A stretch of 16,862 nt of DNA from JBBIQS01 sp037442205 (lineage in GTDB: Bacteria; Myxococcota; Myxococcia; Myxococcales; UBA5297), in the NCBI GenBank assembly GCA_037442205.1, contig JBBIQS010000133.1:1-16862 (forward strand), given 5' to 3'. Of the stretch, positions 14,219 through 16,862 are shown in pieces. The position numbers and the translations under genes are program-made. The number at the start of each line of letters is the position of its first letter. Positions within the stretch are counted from its first letter, which is position 1. A model generated the notes under the pieces. That model did no database searches, had not been told where the DNA came from, and saw only the letters and a program-made list of their open reading frames with translations.

Positions 14219-16862
14219 GTGCGCCGGACTCATCCTTTCCTTCTGATCTTGCCCTCGGTCTTGGTCGCGAGCGGCTGCCTCGGCTCTGTCGCCGACGGCT
14301 CGCTCTCGGTCGACATGGCGATCACCGACGTCCTGCCGGCGAATCTGCCTTCGCGCAGCGGGGCGGAGGTCACCGTTCTGGGCAAGAACTTTCGCGAGGG
14401 CACGGCGGTGCTCGTCGACGGCGTGCAGGTTGAGTTGGTCAATCGCCGGGACGACGGGCACCTGAGCTTCCTGGCGCCGCCGCACGCCTTCGGGTCGGCT
14501 TCCCTCACGCTCCGCAGCCCCGCCGGCCAGGAGGCCAGCTATCGCGACGGGCTGCGCTACTACGCCGAAACCCTCGATTTCGGCAGCAGTCCGCTTCCCG
14601 TCGATGGCGACAGTCCACGGCTATATGCAGGCTACCCATTGCCGGAAACGGTGCTCGTCGATCTCGATGGCGACGGCCTCGACGACGTCGTCTCCTACAG
14701 CATGCAGGTCTCGGCGCAAGGCATCCAGATCCAGATCGACACCCTGTTCACTCGCGATCAGGGCCGCCGCCTCGAGTACGCGCAGGCGCTGTCATTCACC
14801 TATCCCAATCCGTCGTTCCTCCCTCTCATCAGGCTCGGCGATGTCAACGGCGACGGCCGCGCCGACCTGCTTCTCGGCAAGGAGCTGCTGCTGGCCGACT
14901 CGACCGGTCGGCTCACCAAGCAAGTCAGCCTCGGCGGAGATGGCACGCGGACCTACGCCGGTCCTTCGGCGATCGGCGATTTCGACGGCGACGGAAAGCC
15001 CGAGCTCGCGCTGACGAGTTACGACTCGACAAATTGGCCATACCCGCCCGCGTCGCTACAACTGCAGGTCTTCCGGATCGATTCGAACGGCAGGGTTGAC
15101 AAGATTCGGACCATCGCTGAAATCCCCACTCCGGCGAATTTCGATGGCGGCTGGATCGACGCCCGCGCCGCGCTGCTGGCCGCGGATCTGGATCACGACG
15201 GGATTGCCGATCTTGTTTGGGAGAGCGCAGACCCCTCCACGTTCCAGACGACTCTCCACGCGCGGCGAGGTCCCGATTTCAAGGCTGCGGACGAGTGGTC
15301 GCAGGTCGTGGACTCCCTCCCGAGCTCGACGCCCAATCCGGGCTACTTCCAACTCCTCAATGCCACCGGAGGGCCCGGTCCCGACTTGCTGTTGCTGCGA
15401 CACGATACTTCCGGGGCCGGGGGGCAGGAGGCCATGCTCTTCGCCAACGCCGGCCTCGGCTTTGGCCCGCCGCGGGCGATCCCAGCACTCGTGACGGGCG
15501 GCTTCACCACCGAGCCCTTCAATCGCCTCGGCGCGCAGGGGCTGTCGGCCAGTTGGTGCGGATCGAAGCAACTCTGTCTGATTCGCTGGGCGAACGGTTT
15601 GCCCGTGGAATCGAGCGCCTGGTCAGTCCCGGGGACTGGGACCTGGCCGACCTTCTCCTTCGGAGAATTCGACGGCTTTCCGGGGCCGGACGTCCTCACT
15701 CGCTCCTCGAGCGGGTTCTTCGCTGCCTACGGCGTGGCTCATCACTTGGGGACGTCGCGAATCAGCTACGCTCTCTCTGGGGAATGGACCCTGCCATTGA
15801 AGGATCTGCTGGAGCCCGACCGCGCGGAATACAGGTTCCTGGTGCCAGGCAAGTTCGGCAGACAGGGCGCTCTCGCCGCGGCCTTCGGGCAGAAGGCGAT
15901 CTTCATTCGCGCCGGCACGGCACCGGCGATGAGCTCTCAGATTGCACTGGATGGCGACTCCACCGAGTCCATCGTCGGCGCCAGCGCGTGCGACGTCGAT
16001 GCCGACGGGACTGACGACCTGGTCCTCTCCTTGCGGAAGCAGGGCACGGACTCCATCGATCATGTGCAGGTGGTGTCGGTTCACGACCAGGGGCTGTCGC
16101 TGGGCCAGAGACTGATTCTCACCGATCGAGCCGCGTACCAGATTCGCACGGGCCAATTCGATCGCGACGGCTACTGCGATCTCGTGGTCTCGGCCATCAA
16201 GGATCCATCCGCTGGAATTCAGGACGCGCTCTTCCGCGGCTCGAGGACGGGATTCGTGGAAGCCTCCTTGGCGCAGTATTCCAACGGAGGGGTCTTTGAC
16301 TTCGACGGCGACGGAGTGGACGACCTGTATGGAGATCTTTGGGACGGCGACCGAAAGGTGGGCTTGAAGCTGCTCATCAACGACGGCGGCGGCACTTTCG
16401 CCGAGCATCGGGTGGCGAATCCCCGCGGTCTCTCGATCAGCGAGATGGCGATCGGCCGGCGTTTGGACGGGGCGGTGGACATGGTCCTGTGCGCTTTGGA
16501 GCCGGGCAAGGAGACCCTTCGGCTCTGGCGGGGCCGGCTCGAGGGCGTTGACACGCTCGAGCTTCTCGGGAGCTCCGAGGAGTCGGTGCCTCTCACAGAC
16601 CCCGGCCAGGAACCGTGCGGCCTGATGGCCGGAGATTTGAACGGGGACGGGCTTCTCGACGCCATCGCCAGCGGATACGCACTCGAGGGGTACAACTGGA
16701 CGCGCCCGCTGTTCTCGGATCAGATCCAGCTCGCCGGCGATGATCGCTTCGCTCCCGCTTCGGTGGCTCCGCTCCAGCTGAGGGACAAGGTGTCCCGGCT
16801 GCTCGACATGAATGGTGACCGCCTGGATGACCTTGCCTACATCACTTACGATTCGCCGCCGC
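14219..16862 (+). CDS. FG-GAP/VCBS repeat lipoprotein with IPT/TIG domain (3' end outside window)
   Basis: The frame is open from GTG 14219 to the window end, giving 881 codons with no stop. GGAGG lies five bases before the start. A lipoprotein signal is clear: basic start, hydrophobic core and lipobox ASGC with Cys20, so the protein is lipidated and probably on the outer membrane or cell surface. An IPT/TIG-like domain follows (ITDVLPANLPSRSGAEVTVL onward, about 35-115). After it come about ten FG-GAP/VCBS blades carrying Ca-binding-type 'D-x-D/N-x-D-G' loops: DLDGDGLDD, DVNGDGRADL, DFDGDGKPEL, DLDHDGIADL, DVDADGTDDL, DRDGYCDL, DFDGDGVDDL, DLNGDGLLD and DMNGDRLDDL. These build integrin-alpha-like beta-propellers. 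It is last in the visible sigma/anti-sigma operon, so it may be a sensor partner or target. Ligand unknown. Confidence 0.85.
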   Translation, partial: MRRTHPFLLILPSVLVASGCLGSVADGSLSVDMAITDVLPANLPSRSGAEVTVLGKNFREGTAVLVDGVQVELVNRRDDGHLSFLAPPHAFGSASLTLRSPAGQEASYRDGLRYYAETLDFGSSPLPVDGDSPRLYAGYPLPETVLVDLDGDGLDDVVSYSMQVSAQGIQIQIDTLFTRDQGRRLEYAQALSFTYPNPSFLPLIRLGDVNGDGRADLLLGKELLLADSTGRLTKQVSLGGDGTRTYAGPSAIGDFDGDGKPELALTSYDSTNWPYPPASLQLQVFRIDSNGRVDKIRTIAEIPTPANFDGGWIDARAALLAADLDHDGIADLVWESADPSTFQTTLHARRGPDFKAADEWSQVVDSLPSSTPNPGYFQLLNATGGPGPDLLLLRHDTSGAGGQEAMLFANAGLGFGPPRAIPALVTGGFTTEPFNRLGAQGLSASWCGSKQLCLIRWANGLPVESSAWSVPGTGTWPTFSFGEFDGFPGPDVLTRSSSGFFAAYGVAHHLGTSRISYALSGEWTLPLKDLLEPDRAEYRFLVPGKFGRQGALAAAFGQKAIFIRAGTAPAMSSQIALDGDSTESIVGASACDVDADGTDDLVLSLRKQGTDSIDHVQVVSVHDQGLSLGQRLILTDRAAYQIRTGQFDRDGYCDLVVSAIKDPSAGIQDALFRGSRTGFVEASLAQYSNGGVFDFDGDGVDDLYGDLWDGDRKVGLKLLINDGGGTFAEHRVANPRGLSISEMAIGRRLDGAVDMVLCALEPGKETLRLWRGRLEGVDTLELLGSSEESVPLTDPGQEPCGLMAGDLNGDGLLDAIASGYALEGYNWTRPLFSDQIQLAGDDRFAPASVAPLQLRDKVSRLLDMNGDRLDDLAYITYDSPP

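Overview
The window is high-GC DNA, visibly GC-biased at third codon positions. GTG starts, many exported or lipid-anchored proteins, an ECF sigma/zf-HC2 pair and an FG-GAP lipoprotein suggest a Myxococcota-like (former deltaproteobacterial) chromosome. That placement is inference. I see no rRNA, tRNA, CRISPR array, transposase or integrase.

Left third (1-4725). The minus strand carries the first 29 codons of a probable acyl-CoA dehydrogenase, a SEC-C zinc-motif protein, an organophosphate:phosphate antiporter-like MFS permease 22 bp upstream of it, and a membrane protein with a DUF4124-like tail. A composite palindromic repeat (about 4023-4090) precedes a small plus-strand cysteine-rich exported protein.

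Middle (4808-7855). A 675-residue secreted orphan on the minus strand lies in DNA that looks less GC-rich than the rest. Next comes a 312-bp gene-free gap that holds what looks like the last repeat of a lost regulator-propeller protein. A SUKH-like protein follows.

Centre right (7893-12673) is the most informative part. A complete ARPP-1-domain protein (minus) lies head to head with a dead stub of a C39 peptidase gene (plus). About 2.5 kb further on the same arrangement recurs with decay reversed: a 62-bp scrap of an ARPP-1 gene beside a long C39-type gene that is itself frameshifted. A gene for a carboxypeptidase-regulatory-like repeat protein sits between the copies. This is best read as an old direct duplication of a divergent ARPP-1/C39 pair with reciprocal loss.

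Right end (12938-16862). An ECF sigma factor, an overlapping zf-HC2 anti-sigma candidate with a DUF4384-like outer domain, and a large FG-GAP/VCBS lipoprotein cut by the window end form one plus-strand operon. The likely logic is sigma factor, membrane-bound anti-sigma and a surface lipoprotein as target or sensor. I found no clearly new multi-gene system. The duplicated ARPP-1/C39 locus and the sigma/anti-sigma/lipoprotein operon are the best candidates for follow-up.
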